Assembly (NCBI GenBank): GCA_030620935.1 | Contig: JAUXIP010000110.1 | Location: 1 to 6,942 of the forward strand | DNA length: 6,942 nt | Origin: Deltaproteobacteria bacterium | GTDB lineage: Bacteria; Desulfobacterota_B; Binatia; UBA9968 | Direction of reading: 5' to 3' | In this document: in pieces, positions 1-6,638 of the stretch | Layout of the letters: each line of letters opens with the position of its first letter | How positions within the stretch are numbered: position 1 is the first letter of the stretch | Notes under the pieces: generated by a model | Told to the model about the DNA's origin: nothing | What the model saw: the letters and a program-made list of their open reading frames with translations, nothing else | Database searches by the model: none | Made by a program: the position numbers and the translations under genes

Positions 1-509
1 AGGTCCAGAAGACCAGGGGGTGGGTTGATGATGATTTTGCCTCCAGGGCGATCGATCTTTTCGATGACTTCTTTGACTGCGGGGATAAGATACTCCTTGG
101 AGGCTCCGGCGACGACATAGAGGTCTCCTCCCTCCTTGGACCAGATGCGCGTGACTTTTCCGATCCACTTTCCTTTGGTGTCGAAGACGTCAAGGCCGAC
201 GGCTTGATAGTGATAATACTCACCTCGCTCTAGGGGTTGAAGGGTCTCTTCCGCAACGGAGAGAGTCGAGCCGACCCACTGTTCGGCTTGCTCAATGCTT
301 TCGACTCCTTTTAACTTGAGCAGGAATTGGTCCTTGTGAGGGCTGCTCGATTGTAGAATGTGAGGGAAAGAGCTTCCGTCTTTCTCGAGAAAGATCTCTT
401 GGCCTGAAGAGAGGAGGGTAGTCTGAGGATTGTGGGGTTTTAACTTCAGCCGCCCGTCGATCCCGTGGGTGGTGACGATCTTCCCTAAGGGAACACGCCG
501 CTCAGACAC
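1..509 (-). CDS. rimM: Ribosome maturation factor RimM (3' end cut by window)
   Basis: RimM binds ribosomal protein S19 and the 30S head and assists late 16S rRNA processing in the cytoplasm. I translated the minus strand by hand from 509 to the edge: 169 complete codons, almost the full family length of about 170-180. The N-terminal RimM barrel opens with GKIVTTHGIDGRLKLKP near residues 9-25, matching the family's G-x-IvgtHGirGelkv pattern. The C-terminal PRC-barrel half covers about residues 96-165 and includes IPAVKEVI (142-149). The typical tail PPPGLLD runs into the window end, so only a few codons should be missing. The start is inferred: GTG at 509, preceded by a run of eight A and no clear Shine-Dalgarno, 20 nt after the khpA stop, which suggests translational coupling. 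In many bacteria trmD and rplS follow. Family identity is strong; the exact start is less sure. Confidence 0.93.
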   Translation of the reverse strand, partial: MSERRVPLGKIVTTHGIDGRLKLKPHNPQTTLLSSGQEIFLEKDGSSFPHILQSSSPHKDQFLLKLKGVESIEQAEQWVGSTLSVAEETLQPLERGEYYHYQAVGLDVFDTKGKWIGKVTRIWSKEGGDLYVVAGASKEYLIPAVKEVIEKIDRPGGKIIINPPPGLLD

Positions 510-529
510 TTTTTTTTCGACAAGGATCG

Positions 530-766
530 TTACTGTTCTTCCACGATCTCGAGAACGACTTTTCGATTGGTCCTGGAGGTTGCGGCATTCAGAATGGTCC
601 GAATCGATCGCGCCGTTCGTCCTTGCTTTCCAATGATTCTACCGAGGTCTTCTTTGGCTACTCTAAGCTCAATGACCGAAGCGGCGTCTCCTTGGGTCTC
701 TTTGACCTCCACGGCATCGGGATTGTTGACCAGGGATTTGGCCAGGTATTCAACCAGTTCTTTCAT
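530..766 (-). CDS. khpA: KH-domain RNA-binding protein KhpA (YlqC family)
   Basis: A 78-residue single KH-domain protein. KhpA proteins bind RNA in the cytoplasm, and in Firmicutes they pair with KhpB/Jag to influence cell elongation and division. The nucleic-acid-binding GxxG loop is visible as GRIIGKQGRT (42-51, GKQG at 46-49), followed by the helix SIRTILNAA. The length is normal for the family. It sits between rpsP and rimM, its classic position in the ffh-rpsP-khpA-rimM order. ATG at 766 is preceded by GGAGG 11 nt upstream, and that site is embedded in a small hairpin with an anti-Shine-Dalgarno-like sequence (separate entry), so translation may be damped. No KhpB partner is present in the window. 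Confidence 0.93.
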   Translation of the reverse strand: MKELVEYLAKSLVNNPDAVEVKETQGDAASVIELRVAKEDLGRIIGKQGRTARSIRTILNAATSRTNRKVVLEIVEEQ

Positions 767-782
767 GAAGGAGGTAACCTCC
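767..782 (-). promoter_or_regulatory. khpA ribosome-binding site inside a self-pairing hairpin
   Basis: On the minus strand the sequence just before the khpA ATG reads GGAGGTTACCTCCTTC. GGAGG (782-778) is a perfect Shine-Dalgarno. CCTCC (774-770) is its exact complement, giving a 5-bp all-G/C stem with a 3-nt loop. The second arm with its flanks, ACCTCCTT, is identical to the 16S rRNA anti-Shine-Dalgarno tail. Pairing would hide the ribosome-binding site. The sequence is certain; a regulatory role is inference. Confidence 0.5.
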
Positions 783-846
783 TGTCCGTAGATTTATGCA
801 GGTTGCTGTGAGCCGAGTTTTTCAGCACTGTGATAGCAACAAACAA

Positions 847-1095
847 CTAGGAACCGCTTTTTTGTACCTTCTTTACGAGCTCTGAGACTGTCTGCGACGG
901 CTTGGCGCCCTGTTTAATCCATTTGTCTGCTTTCTCTTTGTCGAGTTTGATCCCGCCGGAAGCAGCTTTGGGATTGTAGGTCCCGATTTGCTCGATGTAC
1001 CTTCCATCTCGCGGCGAGCGGGAGTCGCTGACGACGATCCGGTAAAAGGGTTTTTTCTTAGCTCCGTGTCTACTTAGTCGAATTACTACGCTCAT
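847..1095 (-). CDS. rpsP: 30S ribosomal protein S16
   Basis: An 82-residue S16, a primary-type 16S rRNA binding protein of the 30S body needed for small-subunit assembly. The start matches the family signature: [20 protein letters not shown], then D-SR-PRDGR-IE-IG-YNP around residues 24-42. The length is normal. The lysine-rich C-terminal half ([16 protein letters not shown]) is also typical. ATG at 1095 has an upstream AAAGGA about 7 nt away. It lies 57 bp downstream of ffh and 80 bp upstream of khpA, so co-transcription from the ffh promoter is likely. The gap after rpsP contains a 6-bp inverted repeat (GTTGCT/AGCAAC, 802-807 and 835-840) with no U-run, probably not a terminator. Confidence 0.97.
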   Translation of the reverse strand: MSVVIRLSRHGAKKKPFYRIVVSDSRSPRDGRYIEQIGTYNPKAASGGIKLDKEKADKWIKQGAKPSQTVSELVKKVQKSGS

Positions 1096-1152
1096 AGTTA
1101 TCCTTTTCTAGCAGGCAGAGCAGCCTGTCAATATAGTGTTTTTAGCACTTCG

Positions 1153-2493
1153 TTACTGGAAAGGATTGGCCATTCGGCCAAACAAAGCCCGGGGGCCCAA
1201 TTTGTTGACTCTTTGCATCATTTTTTTCATCTGTAAATATTGCTTCATCAGGCGATTGACTTCCATTACGGTTGTGCCGCTTCCTTGGGCGATTCTACGG
1301 CGGCGGCTCCCGTTCAAGATGGCCGGGTTGCGCCGTTCCCTTGTAGTCATGGAATGGATAATAGCCTCGACGTGCTTCAGCTCGTTTTCGACCTGGCCGA
1401 GGTCTGTCTTTTGAGTCAGCTTCTTGGCGCCGGGAATGAGATCCATCAAGTCCCCTATGGAGCCCATTTTCTTGATCTGTTGAAGCTGGTCCAGAAAATC
1501 CTCCAAGGAGAATTCGGACTTTTTGGTTAGTTTCTCCAGCCGCACGGCTTCTTTTTCTTCATAGGCACTCTCGACCTTTTCGATCAGAGAGAGGACGTCT
1601 CCCATGCCAAGGATTCTCGAAGCGAGCCGGTCAGGATAAAAAGGCTCCAGCGCGTCAAGTTTTTCACCCGTTCCCGAAAAAAGGATCGGTGTCCCGACCA
1701 TCGTCCGCATCGACAATGCGGCGCCCCCACGCGCATCACCATCCAGCTTGGTCAAAATGATGCCGGTCATATCGAGCCATTCATTGAAGCCCTGGGCCTG
1801 ATTGACGGCATCCTGGCCGGTCATCGCGTCCGCGACCAAGAGGATATGATGGGGGCGTAAAGCCTCCTTGATTGATTTGAGTTCCTGCATTAGCTTGGTG
1901 TCGATATGAAGCCTTCCGGCGGTATCGATCAGCAGGATATCCCGGAATTGTCCCTTGGCCTCTTCCAGCGATTCTTGGCAGATGACTACCGGAGGTGTGT
2001 CGGGATGGGAGTCGTGGACCGGCAGGCCAAGCTCCCGACCAAGGATCTGCAATTGCTCTATGGCAGCTGGTCGATAGACATCGGCGGGCACTAAATAGGG
2101 CTTTCTTTTTTTCTGTTTTTCCAGGTATCCGGCCAGCTTGGCCAGGGTAGTTGTTTTCCCCGATCCTTGTAGACCAACGAGCATGATGACAAGCGGCGGT
2201 GCTCCGTTGAGATCGAGATCAACGTGTTCTCCCCCCAAGAGAGAGGTTAACTCTTCTTTGACGATTTTGATGAACTGCTGATCCGGGGTGAGGCTCAAGA
2301 GGACGTCTTGGCCCAGGGCTTTGGTCTTGACCGAATCGAGAAAGTTTTTGGTTACTTTGAAATGAACGTCGGCTTCGAGCAGGGCCAGACGGACTTCACG
2401 CAAGGCCTCCTCGATATTCTTTTCGGAGATTTTTCCCTGACCTCTAAGCCTTTTAAAAGTCAGCTCCAGTTTGTCGGTTAGGCTCTCGAACAT
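1153..2493 (-). CDS. ffh: Signal recognition particle protein Ffh (SRP54)
   Basis: The 446-residue GTPase subunit of the signal recognition particle. It binds 4.5S/SRP RNA and signal sequences of nascent membrane and secreted proteins and docks with FtsY. Domain order is complete: N helical bundle (about 1-95); G domain with P-loop GLQGSGKT (107-114), DTAGR (190-194) and TKLDGD (248-253), followed by ARGG; then a methionine-rich M domain (about 325-446). The M domain carries the RNA-binding SRRRRIAQGSG (396-406) and the Met-rich helix LMKQYLQMKKMMQ. All key motifs are intact and the length is normal (E. coli about 453). ATG at 2493 has only a weak Shine-Dalgarno. It heads the ffh-rpsP-khpA-rimM cluster and has its own candidate promoter in the gap after groEL. 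The SRP RNA gene is not in this window. Confidence 0.98.
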   Translation of the reverse strand: MFESLTDKLELTFKRLRGQGKISEKNIEEALREVRLALLEADVHFKVTKNFLDSVKTKALGQDVLLSLTPDQQFIKIVKEELTSLLGGEHVDLDLNGAPPLVIMLVGLQGSGKTTTLAKLAGYLEKQKKRKPYLVPADVYRPAAIEQLQILGRELGLPVHDSHPDTPPVVICQESLEEAKGQFRDILLIDTAGRLHIDTKLMQELKSIKEALRPHHILLVADAMTGQDAVNQAQGFNEWLDMTGIILTKLDGDARGGAALSMRTMVGTPILFSGTGEKLDALEPFYPDRLASRILGMGDVLSLIEKVESAYEEKEAVRLEKLTKKSEFSLEDFLDQLQQIKKMGSIGDLMDLIPGAKKLTQKTDLGQVENELKHVEAIIHSMTTRERRNPAILNGSRRRRIAQGSGTTVMEVNRLMKQYLQMKKMMQRVNKLGPRALFGRMANPFQ

Positions 2494-2545
2494 GTCCAGG
2501 ATCAGGCTAAGGTATTATATTTCAAGGAAAAAATTCACTCCACAC

Positions 2546-2573
2546 AGGATAATATAAACTATTTTTTTGTCAA
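2546..2573 (-). promoter_or_regulatory. Candidate sigma-70 promoter for ffh-rpsP-khpA-rimM
   Basis: On the minus strand a perfect -35 TTGACA (2573-2568) is followed, after a 16-bp A/T-rich spacer, by TATCCT (2551-2546; 4 of 6 to TATAAT). A perfect TATAAT also occurs at 2519-2514, but without a good -35 17 bp upstream. Both lie in the 158-bp groEL-ffh gap, consistent with ffh having its own promoter. The assignment is by pattern only. Confidence 0.5.
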
Positions 2574-2596
2574 GGAGGGCAAAAGGGAGATGGACC

Positions 2597-2632
2597 CCCG
2601 ACCCGCCGGCCTTCACTGGCTAGCGGGTCGGG
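2597..2632 (-). terminator. GC-rich hairpin after groEL (possible terminator)
   Basis: A perfect 10-bp inverted repeat CCCGACCCGC (2597-2606) / GCGGGTCGGG (2623-2632) with a 16-nt loop containing a further 3-bp G/C pairing. It begins 19 nt after the groEL stop. On the minus strand only a short, displaced TTTT follows, not a classic U-tract. It may terminate weakly, block 3' exonucleases, or allow partial read-through to ffh. Confidence 0.5.
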
Positions 2633-2651
2633 AGAGATGAGACTAAAGGAG

Positions 2652-4295
<1,644 letters not shown>

Positions 4296-4321
4296 TTATC
4301 CTCCTAAGCCTTTCTTTCTAT

Positions 4322-4612
4322 TTACTTTTCGATAACGCCGAGGATATCGTCCTCGCGCATAATCAAATGCTCCTCGCCGTCTATGTTTATCTCTGAGCCG
4401 GAATATTTGCCGAAAAGCACCCGGTCATTGACCTTGATGTCCAACGGGGTGATTTTTCCGTCCTCGTTCACCTTGCCTTTGCCGACGGCAACCACTCGGC
4501 CTTCCTGCGGCTTTTCCTTGGCCGTGTCAGGGATGATGATTCCCCCTTTAGTCTTTTCCTCTTCTTCAATCCTCTTTACAATAACCCGATCCTGCAAGGG
4601 CCTTATTTTCAC
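4322..4612 (-). CDS. groES: Co-chaperonin GroES (Hsp10)
   Basis: The 96-residue co-chaperonin whose heptamer caps GroEL. It begins with the family hallmark KIRPLQDRV. The mobile loop that contacts GroEL is [21 protein letters not shown] (about 18-38, GGIIIP at 23-28), followed by the barrel strands GRVVAVGKG and [11 protein letters not shown]. The length is exactly typical. The start codon is GTG at 4612 rather than ATG, supported by AGGAG 8 nt upstream and by the conserved N-terminus. It is first in the groES-groEL operon. A candidate promoter and a perfect palindrome lie about 75-130 bp upstream; no CIRCE element is present. Confidence 0.98.
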   Translation of the reverse strand: MKIRPLQDRVIVKRIEEEEKTKGGIIIPDTAKEKPQEGRVVAVGKGKVNEDGKITPLDIKVNDRVLFGKYSGSEINIDGEEHLIMREDDILGVIEK

Positions 4613-4659
4613 TTCCCTTCTCCTTTCTGACGTGTTTTATAAGCTACTGAATTCAAATA

Positions 4660-4679
4660 CAAACCGTCTAGCAAACCGT
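4660..4679. repeat. Tandem 8-bp direct repeat in groES leader
   Basis: CAAACCGT occurs twice, separated by CTAG (4660-4667 and 4672-4679), giving a 12-bp period. It lies between the groES start and the palindrome at 4685-4703. The spacing is near one helical turn, so it could be paired half-sites for a regulator. No known family is recognised. Confidence 0.45.
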
Positions 4680-4684
4680 GTTTA

Positions 4685-4703
4685 ATCCAGCCGGTGGCTG
4701 GAT
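4685..4703. promoter_or_regulatory. Perfect palindrome at presumed groESL transcription start (candidate operator or 5' hairpin)
   Basis: ATCCAGCC-GGT-GGCTGGAT is a perfect 8-bp inverted repeat with a 3-nt centre. It lies immediately downstream of the candidate groES promoter, where CIRCE operators usually sit, but the sequence does not resemble CIRCE. There is no adjacent U-run, so it is not an intrinsic terminator. It may be a repressor site, or a stable hairpin at the 5' end of the groESL mRNA. Confidence 0.5.
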
Positions 4704-4712
4704 GAACGGCCT

Positions 4713-4741
4713 ATATTTAAGCACAATTTTTTTTATGTCAA
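4713..4741 (-). promoter_or_regulatory. Candidate sigma-70 promoter for groES-groEL
   Basis: On the minus strand a perfect TTGACA (4741-4736) is followed by an A-tract spacer and the T/A-rich TTAAATAT (4720-4713). A -10 could be read as TTAAAT with a 15-bp spacer or AAATAT with 17. The predicted start is near 4706-4708, leaving a leader of about 95 nt. There is no sigma-32-type CCCCAT -10. Confidence 0.5.
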
Positions 4742-4776
4742 GCTACTAACGGAAATACTGAGGAGATATGGAATGT

Positions 4777-4825
4777 CTCCGCTCATTGCTACTAATACAT
4801 GCTATGGACAAAAGCAAGGGCGGAG
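4777..4825. repeat. Interrupted inverted repeat after the DUF507 operon
   Basis: CTCCGC (4777-4782) and TTGCT (4786-4790) pair with AGCAA (4813-4817) and GCGGAG (4820-4825), separated by small internal bulges and a 22-nt loop. It starts one base after the stop codon of the downstream DUF507 gene. On the minus strand no U-run follows. It may be a 3' stabilising structure or a weak terminator. Confidence 0.35.
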
Positions 4826-4826
4826 G

Positions 4827-5102
4827 TCAGATTTTTTGTTTTTTTGACTCTTCTTCAAAATATTTTCGATATAGGATGTCCCACTCTCTGCTCCCGAGCG
4901 GTATCGGACGGGAGAGAGATTGGATTTTTTGCCGCACGACGGCATCCAGACGATCCTCGCGGTTGAAGAACTCGGTGAGCACGCTCTTGGTCCCTGCCAG
5001 GGCGCGGGCCTCATTGGGAAAATCCACCGCGTCCGCTTTCCATAAACCATCTATGATCAGATGGGCCAGATGGGAAATTCGGTTGTCCGAGAGTCGGCTC
5101 AT
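4827..5102 (-). CDS. DUF507 family protein (second of tandem pair)
   Basis: A 91-residue, mostly helical, soluble protein that I recognise as DUF507 by its pattern: opening RISHLAHLIIDGLWK (8-22), central VLTEFFNREDRLDAVVRQKI, then the conserved SREWDILYRKYFEEE (71-85). There is no signal peptide or membrane segment. The function of the family is not established. ATG at 5102 overlaps the stop of the upstream DUF507 gene by 4 nt (ATGA), so the two are almost certainly translationally coupled. Its lysine-rich tail (KKQKI) ends 1 nt before an inverted repeat. An alternative reading frame inside this region has no family support. Confidence 0.85.
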   Translation of the reverse strand: MSRLSDNRISHLAHLIIDGLWKADAVDFPNEARALAGTKSVLTEFFNREDRLDAVVRQKIQSLSRPIPLGSREWDILYRKYFEEESKKQKI

Positions 5103-5374
5103 AGAATAAATCCCTTTTTTTCAGCCAGCTTCTTTTTGATAAGAAGGAACATCTTATAGTGGTCCATTTCCTTGACTTGGGTAGCGTGAGAAGCGAGCAT
5201 CTTGCGCGCTTCCTCCTCGATGACCTCCTCCTCGTGAAAATTTTGCTCGATAATATTTTTTATCTTCGCTCGTATAGCCGGCTCCTTTGTTTTTAACACT
5301 ATGAGCTCTTTGGAGTAGTAATTCTTAAGGAGTCGATCCGTCAATCTATCGAGCTGTTCCGATTTGATTTTCAT
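5099..5374 (-). CDS. DUF507 family protein (first of tandem pair)
   Basis: A 91-residue helical protein with the same layout and length as its downstream neighbour: an N-terminal helix LDRLTDRLLKNYYSKEL (8-24), an acidic middle HEEEVIEEEARKML, and an end DHYKMFLLIKKKLAEKKGFIL that matches the second DUF507 subtype (YkmF-ikkkLa...GiIL). The two are probably diverged paralogues. I chose ATG at 5374 because family members begin M-K/R-I there. An in-frame TTG at 5494 would add 40 residues, but that stretch contains a perfect DnaA box and a promoter-like sequence and does not resemble DUF507. The Shine-Dalgarno is poor: GGAG only 2 nt before ATG. The function is unknown. Confidence 0.82.
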   Translation of the reverse strand: MKIKSEQLDRLTDRLLKNYYSKELIVLKTKEPAIRAKIKNIIEQNFHEEEVIEEEARKMLASHATQVKEMDHYKMFLLIKKKLAEKKGFIL

Positions 5375-5397
5375 ATCTCCGAGGTTGTGAAGAAATC

Positions 5398-5406
5398 TGT
5401 GGATAA
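5398..5406 (-). promoter_or_regulatory. Perfect DnaA box
   Basis: TGTGGATAA on the plus strand, i.e. TTATCCACA on the minus strand, an exact match to the strongest E. coli-type DnaA box. It lies 24 bp upstream of the chosen DUF507 ATG. Confidence 0.65.
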
Positions 5407-5465
5407 TCTGGGGAGGTCCTGTGAGAACGGTCGGTAGAATCTGAATCTGTGTGGGCCCCCTCTGT

Positions 5466-5494
5466 TCTCTATCGATCTTGTCTGCCAAAGTCAA
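5466..5494 (-). promoter_or_regulatory. Weak candidate promoter for the DUF507 pair
   Basis: Minus-strand TTGACT (5494-5489), 17-bp spacer, then TAGAGA (5471-5466; 3 of 6 to TATAAT). The -35 is good and the -10 poor. The location is suitable, about 90 bp upstream of the chosen ATG. Confidence 0.3.
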
Positions 5495-5571
5495 CTCTGA
5501 AAAAAACTTCTTAAGAGACTAGATACAAGGCTGATTTGATGACGCGAACTACTTGTACTTACTGGGTGTTT

Positions 5572-5601
5572 TTGACAATATGCTCAACAAGTGGATAGCC
5601 T
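5572..5601 (+). promoter_or_regulatory. Candidate sigma-70 promoter for the LD-carboxypeptidase
   Basis: Perfect TTGACA at 5572-5577, an 18-bp spacer, then TAGCCT (5596-5601; 3 of 6 to TATAAT). A degenerate DnaA box (5590-5598) overlaps the -10 region, so DnaA binding could repress it. Pattern-based only. Confidence 0.35.
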
Positions 5602-5633
5602 GATAGGCCGGCTTGAAAAGCAAGAAAACGGGT

Positions 5634-5642
5634 TTATCCACA
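5634..5642 (+). promoter_or_regulatory. Perfect DnaA box
   Basis: An exact TTATCCACA on the plus strand, 236 bp from the other perfect box and in the opposite orientation. It is followed by the A-rich stretch AAGATAAAAAAAG (5650-5662), a possible unwinding element. Confidence 0.65.
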
Positions 5643-5705
5643 GGTAGGCAAGATAAAAAAAGTCTCAACTGTGGGGATCTTTGTTTCAGGCTGTGGAGGA
5701 AATGG

Positions 5706-6617
5706 TTGGAGTTGATTAAACCGGCGCCCCTGATAAAAGGCGACAAAATCGGTGTTATAGGGCCTTCCGGGTCTGTTCAGAATGAGCAGCTCATGGCAGG
5801 GGTGGATGCCCTTGTCCGGGCCGGCTTTAGCGTTGAGCTGGATCAGGGGGTCCGGGAGCGCAAGGGGTATCTGGCCGGAAATAAAGAGGGGAGGGCAAAG
5901 AGCCTGCAAAACTTTTTTCATCGGGAGGACATCAGCGCGATCTTCTGTTCCCGCGGGGGGTTTGGTTCGGTCCAGCTTCTTTCCCTGTTGGATGCCGAGG
6001 CGATCCGCCTTCACCCGAAGATTTTTGTCGGCTACAGCGATATCAGTATTCTTCTCAATTGGTTCCTTCAAGAATGTCGCATGGTGGCTTTCCATGGCCC
6101 CATGGTCGCTATGGAAATAGCGCAGGGCTTGAGAGGAAGGAGCGAGGATTTTTTTTGGGGCACGCTTTTAGGGGATAAAAGGCAGTGGCAGATCGAAGGT
6201 TCCGAGACGATTCGACCCGGCGTGGGAGAGGCAGAGATGGTAGGGGGATGTCTCTCCATCGTCGTCACGACCCTGGGGACTCCCTACGAGCTCAAAACCG
6301 CCGGAAAGATTCTTTTTCTCGAGGATATCGGCGAGAGGCCGTATCGTATTGAGAGGATGCTGACCCACCTCCAAATGGCGGGGAAATTGGAGGGCATAGC
6401 CGGTTTGGTTTTTGGGAGTTTTACCGGTTGCGAGGGAGAGCCGGAGCGAGGTCTTGGAGAAATCATTCACGACCTTTTTCGCGATGCCCCCTATCCTGTG
6501 GTCACAGGTCTTCCCGCAGGCCACGGAAACGAGAACCTTATACTCCCTTTTGGAGTGAAAATGGCGTTGGATGGAGAGGCAAAGAGGCTTTCATTGCTGG
6601 AGTCTCCGGTCAGCTAG
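5706..6617 (+). CDS. ldcA: LD-carboxypeptidase (peptidase family S66, LdcA-like)
   Basis: S66 serine carboxypeptidases cut the L,D bond before the terminal D-Ala of murein tetrapeptides during cytoplasmic peptidoglycan recycling; the MccF branch instead inactivates microcin C. From TTG at 5706 the product is 303 residues, the family's usual size. It starts ELIKPAPLIKGDKIGVIGPSG, the typical S66 N-terminus. CSRGGFGS (81-88) and GYSDIS (109-114) follow, with Ser111 as presumed nucleophile; Glu206 in FLEDIGERPYR and His273 in GLPAGHGNENLILPFG complete the Ser-Glu-His triad. The TTG start is chosen because GGAGG lies 6 nt upstream and the family N-terminus begins there. An earlier in-frame TTG at 5613 would add 31 unlike residues across a DnaA box. 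LdcA rather than MccF is the likelier role but is not proven. Confidence 0.93.
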   Translation: MELIKPAPLIKGDKIGVIGPSGSVQNEQLMAGVDALVRAGFSVELDQGVRERKGYLAGNKEGRAKSLQNFFHREDISAIFCSRGGFGSVQLLSLLDAEAIRLHPKIFVGYSDISILLNWFLQECRMVAFHGPMVAMEIAQGLRGRSEDFFWGTLLGDKRQWQIEGSETIRPGVGEAEMVGGCLSIVVTTLGTPYELKTAGKILFLEDIGERPYRIERMLTHLQMAGKLEGIAGLVFGSFTGCEGEPERGLGEIIHDLFRDAPYPVVTGLPAGHGNENLILPFGVKMALDGEAKRLSLLESPVS

Positions 6618-6638
6618 TCGTCGTCTAGGCAGCCAATT

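Larger units (their letters stand above)
5375..5705. other. Candidate replication origin (oriC-like DnaA-box cluster in divergent gap)
   Basis: A non-coding gap of about 330 bp between divergently oriented genes. It contains two perfect TTATCCACA DnaA boxes in opposite orientation (5398-5406 minus, 5634-5642 plus) and three weaker ones: 5590-5598 (7 of 9), 5670-5678 (6 of 9) and 5692-5700 (7 of 9), all on the minus strand. A/T-rich patches lie at about 5498-5531 and 5652-5661, and a G/C-rich segment GCCTGATAGGCCGGC at 5598-5612. Genes on both sides point away from it, as expected around an origin. No other perfect box was found in the window. dnaA and dnaN are absent, so a DnaA-regulated promoter region remains an alternative. 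Confidence 0.5.

Noticed and set aside
802..840. GTTGCT/AGCAAC inverted repeat between rpsP and khpA as a terminator
   Set aside because: Only 6 bp with a 27-nt loop and no U-run, inside a co-oriented operon.
1112..1127. CAGGC/GCCTG hairpin between ffh and rpsP
   Set aside because: A 5-bp stem without a U-run; common by chance and not convincing as a terminator or S16 feedback site.
4641..4795. Repeated short words AAGCTACT (4641, 4740) and GCTACTAA (4742, 4788)
   Set aside because: Eight-base repeats with irregular spacing in A/T-rich DNA; not enough to claim a binding site or insertion-element ends.
4613..4826. CIRCE operator or sigma-32 promoter upstream of groES
   Set aside because: No TTAGCACTC/GAGTGCTAA pair and no CCCCAT-type -10 was found; the AAGCACAA stretch near 4719-4726 is not a match.
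5375..5494. N-terminal extension of the first DUF507 protein from the TTG at 5494
   Set aside because: The extra 40 residues do not look like DUF507, and the stretch contains a perfect DnaA box and a promoter-like sequence. The ATG at 5374 gives the family length.
5634..6095. A 153-codon open frame on the minus strand opposite the carboxypeptidase
   Set aside because: Antisense to a gene with intact catalytic motifs and a strong ribosome-binding site; no recognisable domain.
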